Below are positions 1 to 6,851 of a DNA stretch of 35,878 bases, piece after piece. Made by a program: the position numbers and the translations under genes. The notes under the pieces are model-generated. The model was not told where the DNA came from. It did not search any database and saw only the letters and a list, made by a program, of their open reading frames with translations. How positions within the stretch are numbered: position 1 is the stretch's first letter; each line of letters starts with the position of its first letter. Location of the stretch: positions 1 through 35,878 of the forward strand of contig JAISDW010000036.1 of assembly GCA_031264445.1 (NCBI GenBank), in the 5' to 3' direction. This stretch comes from Elusimicrobiota bacterium (GTDB lineage: Bacteria; Elusimicrobiota; Elusimicrobia; Elusimicrobiales; Elusimicrobiaceae).

Positions 1-946
1 CGCAGCTTTTCCTTACAGCGGCATACAGCTGCGGGAAATCCTGCAATTCCAATATTTTCTCCTGCAGTTTTCTTCCCTCTCCGGACTGCGCAATCTGTTG
101 GAATTTGCCGCCTTCCATAAACTTCTTAAGCTCCCGTGCCGTTTTTTCATCAGGCTGATGCGTTTTGCCGTATTCTTCCACGGTTGTCAAAAGAGCCTTT
201 CTCAATCTTTCATCCTTTGTGTCCATATTCATCAGCTTCAGATAAAACGCATAATTCTCGCGGTATGTTTTAAGCTCAGGATATTTCAGCTCGGCCTCGT
301 ATAAACGCCGCGGATTTACTACGGGAATGTCTTTGTTATATTTCTCCCGCTGGCCGAAATATTCGGGATGTTTAAAAAGAACGTCTCTGATAAATTCAGG
401 ATCATTTCTTTCAGTATCAGGAGTTCCTTTAAAATCTTTTGTGTGATATGTGCTTATTTCCGCCGGCGCGGGTACAGTGGAAGAACAAAGTATGAAAACC
501 AGAGTAGCAACAAGAGTACCAACAACTGCAAGCCCGCCGCCGACAAAGATTCCCACTCCCAAGTTCTGAAGCCATATCGGTGCATTTAATAGATGCATGA
601 TGATTGCGCCAGATATAATAGCTAATGTCCCTCCTGCAAGAAGACCCAGGCCAATTTTCCCTTCTGTTTCATCAAGGTTACTTTCTTTGTCCGCGTTCGC
701 TTTTGTTCCCTTTAATTCTGCTGTTCTTTCTAACTCTTCAATGTGTTTAAGTAACATTTCCTGTTGTTTTTGCAGTTTTTGATACTCGGCAGCCATATTT
801 TTTAAAGAGTCTGCAATTTGCATGACTTTTTTATCAGCCGGCGATTGCTGGGCAAAAACCGGCGAGTTGATATTAACAAGCATTATTGCCGTTAATACAA
901 TGCTTACAACCTTGGTTATAAGCTTTTTTGTTTGCTGTTTTTTCAT
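1..946 (-). CDS. Exported coiled-coil/membrane protein, unknown function (3' end outside window)
   Basis: I read this open frame directly from the minus strand. It starts at ATG 946-944 behind a perfect AAGGAGG Shine-Dalgarno and stays open to the window edge (315 codons seen). I do not recognise the family. Residues 1-32 form a signal peptide (KK start, hydrophobic core, cleavage likely after PVFA). Residues about 40-95 are rich in K, E and Q with heptad character, suggesting a coiled coil. Residues 99-120 and 129-155 are Gly/Ala-rich hydrophobic segments that could cross the membrane. The remainder (160-315) is charged, alpha-helical in character, and lacks motifs I can name. It is the only gene on its strand here, with its own promoter. 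Envelope location is inferred; no function is proposed. Confidence 0.8.
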   Translation of the reverse strand, partial: MKKQQTKKLITKVVSIVLTAIMLVNINSPVFAQQSPADKKVMQIADSLKNMAAEYQKLQKQQEMLLKHIEELERTAELKGTKANADKESNLDETEGKIGLGLLAGGTLAIISGAIIMHLLNAPIWLQNLGVGIFVGGGLAVVGTLVATLVFILCSSTVPAPAEISTYHTKDFKGTPDTERNDPEFIRDVLFKHPEYFGQREKYNKDIPVVNPRRLYEAELKYPELKTYRENYAFYLKLMNMDTKDERLRKALLTTVEEYGKTHQPDEKTARELKKFMEGGKFQQIAQSGEGRKLQEKILELQDFPQLYAAVRKSC

Positions 947-972
947 TAATGCCTCCTTAGCTGAAAAATCTA

Positions 973-1001
973 ATTATAATAAAAGTATAATATTATTGCA
1001 G
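973..1001 (-). promoter_or_regulatory. Sigma70-type promoter for the 1-946 gene
   Basis: On the minus strand CTGCAA (1001-996), a 17-nt spacer and TATAAT (978-973) precede the AAGGAGG and ATG at 946. The -10 is consensus and the -35 resembles the TTGCAA used before the pilin genes. Seen by eye; no transcription data. Confidence 0.5.
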
Positions 1002-1018
1002 AATCAAGACAAGGGCCA

Positions 1019-1044
1019 AAAGTCCTATTCTCACATAGGACTTT
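1019..1044. other. 10-bp perfect palindrome upstream of promoter
   Basis: AAAGTCCTAT (1019-1028) and ATAGGACTTT (1035-1044) are perfect inverted repeats around a 6-nt loop, 18 bp upstream of the -35 of the 1-946 gene. There is no U-tract of terminator quality on either strand, so it may be an operator or an isolated hairpin. Confidence 0.4.
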
Positions 1045-1085
1045 AGGGCATGATTATTAGTAATTATATTTATGTTTATCGCGGG

Positions 1086-1147
1086 AAATCCCTCGCCCGC
1101 CTTCGCTTCGCTACGGCGTGGCACTCCCTTTACGAAAGGGAGAAAAC
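1086..1147 (+). repeat. Repeat family A, solo alpha arm
   Basis: This 62-bp sequence ends in the hairpin CTCCCTTTACGAAAGGGAG. It differs by only a few bases from the right arm of the element at 9508-9689 and from the reverse complement of the left arm at 23538-23713. No partner arm is visible nearby, so it looks like a solo half-element. It lies in the 330-bp gap between the 1-946 gene and uvrB. Confidence 0.75.
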
Positions 1148-1222
1148 TGCATAAATATCCAAAATCACAATAATGCCCTTTGCGCGAAAGGGAAAAAAGA
1201 ACTTTACGGCCAGAAAATCTTC

Positions 1223-1263
1223 CGCCCTTCGGGACAATTATCACGAGGGGCGTTTTCTTTTTT
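1223..1263 (+). terminator. Rho-independent terminator just before the uvrB promoter
   Basis: CGCCCTTCG (1223-1231) pairs with CGAGGGGCG (1244-1252) over 9 bp with one G-U, followed by TTTTCTTTTTTT. No plus-strand gene ends upstream, so it either insulates uvrB from read-through or ends an unrecognised small RNA. The T-tract runs straight into the uvrB -10 element. Confidence 0.6.
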
Positions 1264-1264
1264 A

Positions 1265-1270
1265 TATAAT
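1265..1270 (+). promoter_or_regulatory. -10 element of uvrB (leaderless arrangement)
   Basis: A consensus TATAAT lies exactly 6 nt before the uvrB ATG at 1277, so transcription should begin at or next to the start codon. No Shine-Dalgarno is present. I see no good -35. Confidence 0.5.
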
Positions 1271-1276
1271 TTATAC

Positions 1277-3316
1277 ATGGGATTGTTCAAGTTAAAAGCT
1301 CCTTTCAGGCCCGCGGGGGACCAGCCCAAAGCCATTGAAAAGCTGGCGGACGGCATCGCCGCGGGCCAAAAAATGCAGACTTTGCTTGGCGTAACCGGCT
1401 CCGGCAAGACTTTTACCATAGCAAATGTCATACAAAAGCTGGACAGGCCCGTGCTGATAATGTCCCCCAACAAAGTGCTGGCCGCGCAGCTCTACGGCGA
1501 ATTTAAGCAGTTCTTTCCCGAAAACGCGGTTGAATATTTTATTTCCTACTACGATTATTATCAGCCGGAAGCCTATATCCCGCAGACGGATTCTTATATA
1601 GAAAAAGACGCTTCAATCAATGAGCATATTGAAAAGCTGCGCCTTAAGGCCACCACCTCGCTGCTGAGCCGGCGCGATACAATTGTGGTGGCCTCGGTGT
1701 CTTCAATATACAATATCGGCTCGCCCGAGAGCTTCCAAAAATTAAGAATACATCTAAAAAAAGGCGAGCTGCTGGCAAGGACGGATTTCACAAAACATTT
1801 AATAAAAATCCTCTACGAGCGCAGCGATACGGAATTTATTGCCGGCCGCTTCAGGCTGCGCGGCGCTTTTGCGGACGTGTTCCCAACATATTCGCAAAAC
1901 GCCCTGCGCGTGGAAATTGAGGGCAACCGCATAAAGAATATTTACGAAATCCACCCCGTGAGCGGCGATATAATAAATGATATTGAAGAGGCTTGGCTGT
2001 CGCCCGCGAAGCAATTTGTCTCCGACGATGATAATATGGAGCAGGCAGTGGCCTCCATACGCGCGGAATGCGAAGAGCGCGTGAAATTTTTTGAAGCTCA
2101 GGGAAAACTGCTGGAAGCGCACCGCATCAAACAGCGCACTTCTTACGACCTTGAAATGCTTGCCCAGACCGGCTTTTGCGCCGGTATAGAAAATTATTCC
2201 CGTCAGTTGGAGCTCCGCGCCGCGGGCAGCCGGCCCAGCTGCCTGCTGGATTACTTCCGCCGGTATGATGATTTCCTGACGGTGGTTGACGAATCCCACG
2301 TAGCCGTGCCGCAGATACGCGGCATGTACAACGGCAACAGAGCGCGCAAACAAATGCTGATAGATTTCGGCTTCCGCCTGCCCAGCGCGCTTGATAACCG
2401 CCCGCTTAAATTTGAAGAATGGGAAACCCTGCTGTCGTCAACCGTTTTCACTTCCGCCACACCCGGGCCTTATGAACTCAGCATAAGCGGCAATAATATT
2501 ACGGAACAGATTATCCGCCCCACCGGCCTTGTTGACCCGCCGGTAATCATGCGCCCTACGGAAGGGCAGATACACGATTTGCTCGCCCGTGTGCAGCAAA
2601 AAACCGCGGACAAAGAGCGCAGCCTTGTGCTTGCGCTTACCAAAAAAACGGCGGAGGATTTATCTTCCTTCCTTCTGGAAAAGGGCATAAAAGCGCGCTA
2701 CCTGCACAGCGGCATTGAAGCGCTGGAGCGCATTGACATACTTAAAGATTTTACGCGCGGCGTTTTTGACGTGCTGGTGGGCATCAACCTGCTGCGCGAG
2801 GGTATAGACATACCGCAGGTTGGCCTTGTGGCGATACTTGACGCCGACAACGAAGGCTTCCTGCGCAATGCCACAACGATTATACAGATATCCGGCCGCG
2901 CGGCGCGCAATGTCAACGGCGAAGTGGTGCTTTACGCGCAGGGCAGCACGCCGTCCATTGAATACGCGCTGGCTGAAATGAGCCGCCGCCGCGCCCTGCA
3001 GGAAGCCTATAACAAACAACATAATATCACGCCCAAAACCATACAGAAAGCCGAGGTGGAACTTGAAGAATTTGAAAACCGCGTAAAATCCGAGGGCATC
3101 AACGTAATACACACCTTGAGCGCCGCGCTGCCGCAGGCCAAAAATATACCGGCGCTGCTTAAAGATTTGGAAAAGCAAATGACGACCGCGGCGGATAATC
3201 TTAATTTTGAGCTCGCGGCCGAGCTGAGGGACAGGCTTTTTGAGCTGCGGGAAATGTCTGTAAAAACGGCGCAGGCAAAAAGAGCCGCGCCTAAAAATAA
3301 AAAGAAAGGGAAATAA
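1277..3316 (+). CDS. uvrB: Excinuclease ABC subunit B
   Basis: UvrB is the damage-verifying helicase of nucleotide excision repair; it is loaded by UvrA and recruits UvrC. The 679-residue product has the usual family length. It shows Walker A GVTGSGKT (38-45), the Y/F-rich beta-hairpin region starting YYDYYQPEAY (about 92-117), a DEAD-type VVDESH, a C-terminal helicase domain with GINLLREGIDIP and QISGRAARN, and a C-terminal UVR coiled-coil motif (NLNFELAAELRDRL) that would bind UvrC. The frame is open upstream to 1118, but that part reads through repeat A and a terminator, so I chose ATG 1277, which gives the typical MxxFKL start. The gene is co-oriented with birA, 3 nt downstream. Confidence 0.97.
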   Translation: MGLFKLKAPFRPAGDQPKAIEKLADGIAAGQKMQTLLGVTGSGKTFTIANVIQKLDRPVLIMSPNKVLAAQLYGEFKQFFPENAVEYFISYYDYYQPEAYIPQTDSYIEKDASINEHIEKLRLKATTSLLSRRDTIVVASVSSIYNIGSPESFQKLRIHLKKGELLARTDFTKHLIKILYERSDTEFIAGRFRLRGAFADVFPTYSQNALRVEIEGNRIKNIYEIHPVSGDIINDIEEAWLSPAKQFVSDDDNMEQAVASIRAECEERVKFFEAQGKLLEAHRIKQRTSYDLEMLAQTGFCAGIENYSRQLELRAAGSRPSCLLDYFRRYDDFLTVVDESHVAVPQIRGMYNGNRARKQMLIDFGFRLPSALDNRPLKFEEWETLLSSTVFTSATPGPYELSISGNNITEQIIRPTGLVDPPVIMRPTEGQIHDLLARVQQKTADKERSLVLALTKKTAEDLSSFLLEKGIKARYLHSGIEALERIDILKDFTRGVFDVLVGINLLREGIDIPQVGLVAILDADNEGFLRNATTIIQISGRAARNVNGEVVLYAQGSTPSIEYALAEMSRRRALQEAYNKQHNITPKTIQKAEVELEEFENRVKSEGINVIHTLSAALPQAKNIPALLKDLEKQMTTAADNLNFELAAELRDRLFELREMSVKTAQAKRAAPKNKKKGK

Positions 3317-3319
3317 TTT

Positions 3320-3886
3320 ATGCATAATTTCTGCCTTAACAGATTTGTGGAACTTGAGGAAACGGCCTCAACGCAGGACGTCGCCAAACAGCTGGCGCAA
3401 ACTTATGACGAGGACTGCGTGCTGGTGCAGGCAAAAATGCAGACGGGCGGCCGCGGCCGCTATGACCGCGGGTGGCACTCGGCCGAAGGCGGGCTTTACA
3501 TAAGCCTGCTGCTGAGGCCGCGCAAACCGGTAAAATCCACAGCGGAGCTCAGCGTAAAAACCGGCGAAGCCGTAGCGCAGACGCTGCAACAGCTTTACGA
3601 CATAAAAACCAAAATCAAACTGCCAAACGACGTGCTTGCGCTTTATAAAGATTCTTACAAAAAAATTTCTGGCGTTTTGATAGAGACATCCGCCGAGGCG
3701 GATAAAATCGGCTGGCTGATAATCGGCATTGGCGTAAACCTGAACAATAATCCTTCCAAAGACATTGATGGCATAAGCGCGCGGCGGATAACCGGCGCGG
3801 CGGCTGACATAACAATTTTCCGCGACGCGCTGCTGGGGAATTTTGCCCAAAAATATATTCAGTGGCAGATGGTAATGCAGAAGTGA
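3320..3886 (+). CDS. birA: Biotin--[acetyl-CoA-carboxylase] ligase, catalytic domain only
   Basis: It activates biotin to biotinyl-AMP and transfers it to the biotin carrier protein of acetyl-CoA carboxylase or related enzymes. Visible motifs are the adenylate-binding loop GRGRYDRGW (44-52), KLPNDV (family KWPND) and KISGVLIE. At 188 aa it has no N-terminal HTH, so it should not act as the biotin-operon repressor, and it also seems to lack most of the C-terminal SH3-like domain, making it short for the family. The start follows the uvrB stop by 3 nt with AAGGGA as a plausible Shine-Dalgarno, so the two are probably co-transcribed. Its TGA directly abuts the pilin 1 stop on the other strand. 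Confidence 0.9.
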   Translation: MHNFCLNRFVELEETASTQDVAKQLAQTYDEDCVLVQAKMQTGGRGRYDRGWHSAEGGLYISLLLRPRKPVKSTAELSVKTGEAVAQTLQQLYDIKTKIKLPNDVLALYKDSYKKISGVLIETSAEADKIGWLIIGIGVNLNNNPSKDIDGISARRITGAAADITIFRDALLGNFAQKYIQWQMVMQK

Positions 3887-4390
3887 TTACGGATACATAT
3901 AAACAAACCCTTCTTTTTTGGTAAATCCGGCGTCAAGACACAGTTTTACTTTTGTTTCATTTTCAGAGCCGCCGCCGGCATAGCAATTAGTTTTATTCCC
4001 GTTTAGGCCGTTATGCAAAATAAGATGAAGCCCGTTCGCAAACAACGTTTCAAAAGTAAGAGCCTTGGAGCTTGGCTGAAACCACACAAATGTATAAAAA
4101 TGAGGACTGGTAAGGGTGCACCCATTTCCTATGATGTCATCGCATGCGCCGGTAACAGTTCCGTTATAAGTAATGTCCAGTTTGCGCACATCGGTCGTAT
4201 AAACGCCGTTAGCCAGGAAATACATCTGCTCGGCATTATATAAACTGCGTTGTAACTGTACCGCTTCCGCCGCGCGGCTTCTTAAAACCGCTTTATTATA
4301 CTGCGGCAGTGCGATTGCCGCTAAAATGCCGATAATTAAAACAACAACTAATAATTCAATTAGTGTAAAAGCTTTTTTGTTGGAAAACAT
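3887..4390 (-). CDS. Type IV pilin-like protein (pilin 1)
   Basis: This 167-aa protein begins with a class III prepilin signal, KKA/FTLIELLVVVLIIGI, with Ala instead of the usual Gly at the -1 cleavage position and Glu5 present. The hydrophobic N-terminal helix would be the membrane anchor and filament core after prepilin peptidase cleavage. The C-terminal globular part holds four Cys (contexts GACDD, GNGCT, TNCYA, KLCLD) that could form disulfides. ATG 4390 has GAGGAGG upstream. It stands alone, stop-to-stop with birA with no intervening base, under the same promoter type as the other two pilins. Whether it is a major pilin, a minor pilin or a pseudopilin cannot be told from sequence. Confidence 0.9.
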   Translation of the reverse strand: MFSNKKAFTLIELLVVVLIIGILAAIALPQYNKAVLRSRAAEAVQLQRSLYNAEQMYFLANGVYTTDVRKLDITYNGTVTGACDDIIGNGCTLTSPHFYTFVWFQPSSKALTFETLFANGLHLILHNGLNGNKTNCYAGGGSENETKVKLCLDAGFTKKEGFVYMYP

Positions 4391-4430
4391 GTAAGCCTCC
4401 TCGTGAATTTAGTTATATACCCATATAATT

Positions 4431-4458
4431 ATATACTAAAATCAATCCGCTTACGCAA
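4431..4458 (-). promoter_or_regulatory. Pilin 1 promoter (shared pilin promoter type)
   Basis: On the minus strand TTGCGT (4458-4453), a 16-nt spacer containing GGATTGATTTTA, and GTATAT (4436-4431) end 40 nt before the ATG. The spacer core GGATTRAKTTTA is shared with the pilin 2 and pilin 3 promoters. Confidence 0.6.
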
Positions 4459-4470
4459 GAGGTTAAATGC

Positions 4471-4503
4471 AAAATCCCCGCGTATTAAATACGCGGGGAT
4501 TTT
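4471..4503. terminator. 15-bp perfect hairpin, bidirectional terminator-like
   Basis: AAAATCCCCGCGTAT (4471-4485) is the exact complement of 4489-4503 around a 3-nt loop. The GC-rich stem flanked by A4 and T4 suits termination on either strand. On the minus strand it would stop transcripts from the 5173-5993 operon before they reach the pilin 1 promoter. Confidence 0.6.
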
Positions 4504-4597
4504 AGTGCGGTTAAAATTTTGACTATCGTTTTAAATTATTCTCCCTCTGCCTCCGTGAGGGAACCAAGCTTCTGTCTTTTGGTTTGCGCGGCATTTT

Positions 4598-4828
4598 CCA
4601 CCCTCACCCGCTCACTGCGTTCGCCGCCCTCTCCCGTCAAGGGAGAGGGGAACTGCCTTTCAATACTCCGTCAACTAAAATAGCATTCTTTGGCGTAATA
4701 TTGACATATCTCTTTCCGTCAAGGTATAAAGAAACTGCTATTCAAATCTCCCGCTCCCTTTATGACGGGCGAACCCTCTTTTTTTCTCCCTCTCCCTTCG
4801 TGATGGGAGAGGGCCGGGGTGAGGGTGG
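4598..4828 (+). repeat. Repeat family B, element 1
   Basis: The element begins CCACCCTCACCC and ends GGGTGAGGGTGG, an inverted terminal repeat. Each end carries an inner hairpin (CCCTCTCCCGTCAAGGGAGAGG and CTCCCTTCGTGATGGGAG). The reverse complement of the same ends forms the shorter element at 21290-21397. The 125-bp centre (about 4652-4777) is not shared. On the minus strand it contains a short coherent reading (YLDGKRYVNITPKNAILV) with no start, possibly a gene scrap. Confidence 0.7.
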
Positions 4829-4855
4829 CTTGTTGTGGGGTAGGGTTTAAAGCTG

Positions 4856-5014
4856 TCATTCTCAAATGCGCTTGCGATGCGCGTTTGAGAATCTATAACC
4901 GTTGAAAACAGTTATATCATATTGGTGCTGTTATTAATACTTATAAAGCATAAATTAAGACATGCGCTTTGCGCATAGATTCTAAAAACGCTGTGTATGC
5001 GGTTTTTAGAATGA
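4856..5014. repeat. BIME-like pair of palindromes (family D)
   Basis: Two hairpins, 4858-4892 (ATTCTCAAATGCGC pairing with GCGCGTTTGAGAAT) and 4979-5012 (ATTCTAAAAACGC pairing with GCGGTTTTTAGAAT), are bounded by GTCATTCT at 4856 and AGAATGAC at 5007-5014. A third small hairpin, ATGCGC-TTT-GCGCAT, lies at 4962-4976. This resembles REP/BIME or Neisseria dRS3-style intergenic palindromes. No coding potential is seen. Confidence 0.6.
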
Positions 5015-5079
5015 CGACCGGAGGCTGTGAAAACAGTTTGGAGAATGACGGCGGAAATAGTTTCCTCTCTCCCTTAATT

Positions 5080-5135
5080 CCCCTCCATTGGAGGGGTGGC
5101 CTCGCCATAGCGAAGCGAAGGCGGGGACGGGGTGG
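5080..5135. repeat. Repeat, CCCCTCC hairpin plus GC-rich arm (family C)
   Basis: CCCCTCC-ATT-GGAGGGG (5080-5096) is followed by an arm with GCGAAGCGAAGGCGGGG, similar in wording to the GTAGCGAAGTGAAGGCGGG arm of family A. It sits just downstream of the lipoprotein gene on the minus strand. The rest of the gap up to 5172 holds nothing recognisable. Confidence 0.5.
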
Positions 5136-5172
5136 TCAAGAGAAGGTTAAAAGGAAAATACGCAATTCTAAA

Positions 5173-5583
5173 TTACGCAGGCCAGGCTATGACTTCCACC
5201 GCAATACCGGCGCGGCGGGCGGCGGAAAGTACCTTTTCCACGGTCTTCTGGTCCGGCAGCGAAAAGCCCCTTATGCGCTTCAAATTCCAATAAACCTTCG
5301 CGCCGCGCGGCAGTTCCAGCAGACGGTCAATAAAATAATCCGTGCCGATGACAATATCGTCCCTTTGCGTGATTTCGGCGAAGGAGGAAACTTTTGTCGC
5401 CGTCTCAAAAAGGCTGTATCCCCAATCCAGCCCGTTATGCCAGGAATACATTTCATAAGAGCTTTGCGGCGCGGGCGCGCTGATATCGCTCACGGGGTTA
5501 AGGCTGCTTATTTCAAAGCGCGGCGCGGCGCAGGCGCAAAACAGCGCGGCGAGCGCGGGCAAAATTACAAGAAGGCGTTTCAT
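5173..5583 (-). CDS. Small putative lipoprotein, unknown function
   Basis: The 136-aa product starts MKRLLVILPALAALFCACAAP, a lipoprotein-type signal in which the second Cys (FCAC) fits the lipobox best. The mature part is short and soluble, with no motif I recognise; the C-terminal half alternates charged and hydrophobic residues (AKVYWNLKRIRGFSLPDQKTV) and looks folded. ATG 5583 overlaps the thioesterase stop as ATGA and has GAGGAAA upstream, so the two are translationally coupled. Outer-membrane anchoring is inferred from the signal only. Confidence 0.75.
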   Translation of the reverse strand: MKRLLVILPALAALFCACAAPRFEISSLNPVSDISAPAPQSSYEMYSWHNGLDWGYSLFETATKVSSFAEITQRDDIVIGTDYFIDRLLELPRGAKVYWNLKRIRGFSLPDQKTVEKVLSAARRAGIAVEVIAWPA

Positions 5584-5993
5584 AGGGGTTTCCTCACATT
5601 GATTGTTTTGGGGTGCAGCACAACTTTCTGCGCGACATACTGCGGCCACGGTGCGGGCGCGCCCTGTTTATTGACGCTTACCAGAGTGGTGGTGCCGTAA
5701 TTTATCAGCCGGCCGTTTTGGTTTGTTATATGATATTCGTAAACCATGCGCACGGGCGTAAGCTCCACTGCTTTGGCGGCGATTTCCAGCTCGTCCCCGT
5801 AAAAAGCGGGATATTTGTAAAAAATTTCCTGATGGCTTACCACTATATAGCAGCCGTCCCGCATAAGCTGCCCGACGGTCAGGCCCGCCTCTTCCAGCGC
5901 GGCGGTGCGCGCCTCCTCGTAAAAGTGCAGGTAATTGGCGTGATAAACCACGCCGCCGCAGTCGGTATCGTAATAATAAATTTTGCGTTTCAT
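5580..5993 (-). CDS. Acyl-CoA thioesterase, YbgC/FadM (4HBT hotdog) family
   Basis: The 137-aa product has the family signature near the N-terminus, YYDTDCGGVVYHANYLHFYE, with the catalytic Asp and the GGVVYH active-site segment. YbgC-type enzymes hydrolyse short- or medium-chain acyl-CoAs or act on acyl-ACP in phospholipid metabolism; the substrate cannot be told here. I chose ATG 5993 because AGGGGAG lies 8 nt upstream and the homologous region starts there; an in-frame ATG at 6023 has no such site. It overlaps the downstream lipoprotein by 4 nt and is divergent from the 6043 gene. It is not next to tol-pal genes as in enterobacteria. Confidence 0.88.
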   Translation of the reverse strand: MKRKIYYYDTDCGGVVYHANYLHFYEEARTAALEEAGLTVGQLMRDGCYIVVSHQEIFYKYPAFYGDELEIAAKAVELTPVRMVYEYHITNQNGRLINYGTTTLVSVNKQGAPAPWPQYVAQKVVLHPKTINVRKPL

Positions 5994-6030
5994 TTTTTCG
6001 GCTCCCCTAAAAAATAATATCATTTTATGT

Positions 6031-6036
6031 TAAAAT
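6031..6036 (+). promoter_or_regulatory. -10 element of the 6043 gene (leaderless arrangement)
   Basis: TAAAAT ends exactly 6 nt before ATG 6043. No Shine-Dalgarno is present in the AT-rich leader. It is the weakest of the four similar cases. Confidence 0.35.
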
Positions 6037-6042
6037 TATGTT

Positions 6043-6819
6043 ATGGAAAACAAAGCTAAAAAGGAAAATAAAGGGGATTTGCTTTACTCACTGCAGATAG
6101 CGGGCGTGGTTGCCGCGGCGCTGCTTTTGGCGGTTCCGGTTTTTCTGTACATGGCAAAGGCCAATAATATCGGCGGGGCGATATCGCAGGAAAGGCTGGA
6201 GTCTTTTGTATCTTCCACCGCGGAAATTAAAGCCCCCTCCCGCCCAGCGCGTCTGCCTTCCGGCGCGCCGGCCTCGGGCATTACGCTCGGCAGCAAATAC
6301 GATAATGCGGGTTCGGCAATACTAAGCGTTTCCCCGCAGAATATCGCCAGCCTTACGGCCGATGATTTCCACATGATAGGCGAAACCCCCTTCAGCCTCA
6401 TGAATACCGTCGCGGGCAATCAGGCCGTGCCCAGCGTGGTGGCCGTGGTATTTGACAACCGCCAGGTGGTGAGCGCTTTCTTAACCCGCCCCACGACGCA
6501 GGAGCTGCTTAATAATCCGCAAAAACTGGCCGACATGATAAAGAGCAATGATTATATTATTGAAAGATTTTTCGCCAGTCCGGCGGTGGCGCAGACGCTA
6601 AATAACGAGTCCGTGATGCTGGCCGTCAACAACAGCGTTTTGTTCAGCAATATTCTGCAGTCAAAAACAGGGCAGTATTTTATCAAAAATCCGCGCGCGG
6701 CGCGGCAGCTGGTAAACGATAATAAAACGCTCGCGCCGCTTTTGCAGAACGAAAGCCTGCGCAAATTCGCGGAAATTAACCCGCAAACCAGGGCCGCGGC
6801 CGCGGCGTTTTACCAATAA
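6043..6819 (+). CDS. Membrane-anchored protein of unknown function
   Basis: This 258-aa protein has a charged N-terminus (KKENKGD), one transmembrane helix at about 15-37 and no lipobox, so it is probably an N-terminally anchored protein with a large extracytoplasmic domain. Residues 45-80 are Pro/Ser/Ala-rich and likely disordered. The C-terminal 150 residues are helical and Asn/Ala-rich with several similar phrases (NNPQKLADMIKSN, KNPRAARQLVNDN), possibly short degenerate helical repeats. I do not recognise the family. It precedes ligA by 32 nt on the same strand and may share its transcript. Confidence 0.8.
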   Translation: MENKAKKENKGDLLYSLQIAGVVAAALLLAVPVFLYMAKANNIGGAISQERLESFVSSTAEIKAPSRPARLPSGAPASGITLGSKYDNAGSAILSVSPQNIASLTADDFHMIGETPFSLMNTVAGNQAVPSVVAVVFDNRQVVSAFLTRPTTQELLNNPQKLADMIKSNDYIIERFFASPAVAQTLNNESVMLAVNNSVLFSNILQSKTGQYFIKNPRAARQLVNDNKTLAPLLQNESLRKFAEINPQTRAAAAAFYQ

Positions 6820-6851
6820 TTCCGGCGCGGGCAACCGCGCGGCGGCAAAAT

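Noticed and set aside
1118-1276. Upstream extension of the uvrB frame by 53 codons
   Set aside because: It reads through a repeat A arm and a terminator hairpin, and the family N-terminus begins at ATG 1277.
4652-4777. Gene fragment in the centre of repeat B element 1
   Set aside because: The reading YLDGKRYVNITPKNAILV on the minus strand is coherent but short, has a stop just upstream and no start, and matches no family I know.
4584-4850. Plus-strand open frame of 88 codons
   Set aside because: It is made mostly of the two ends of repeat B (HPHPLTAFAALS, SPSPFVMGEGRGEGG), a typical false ORF from repeats.
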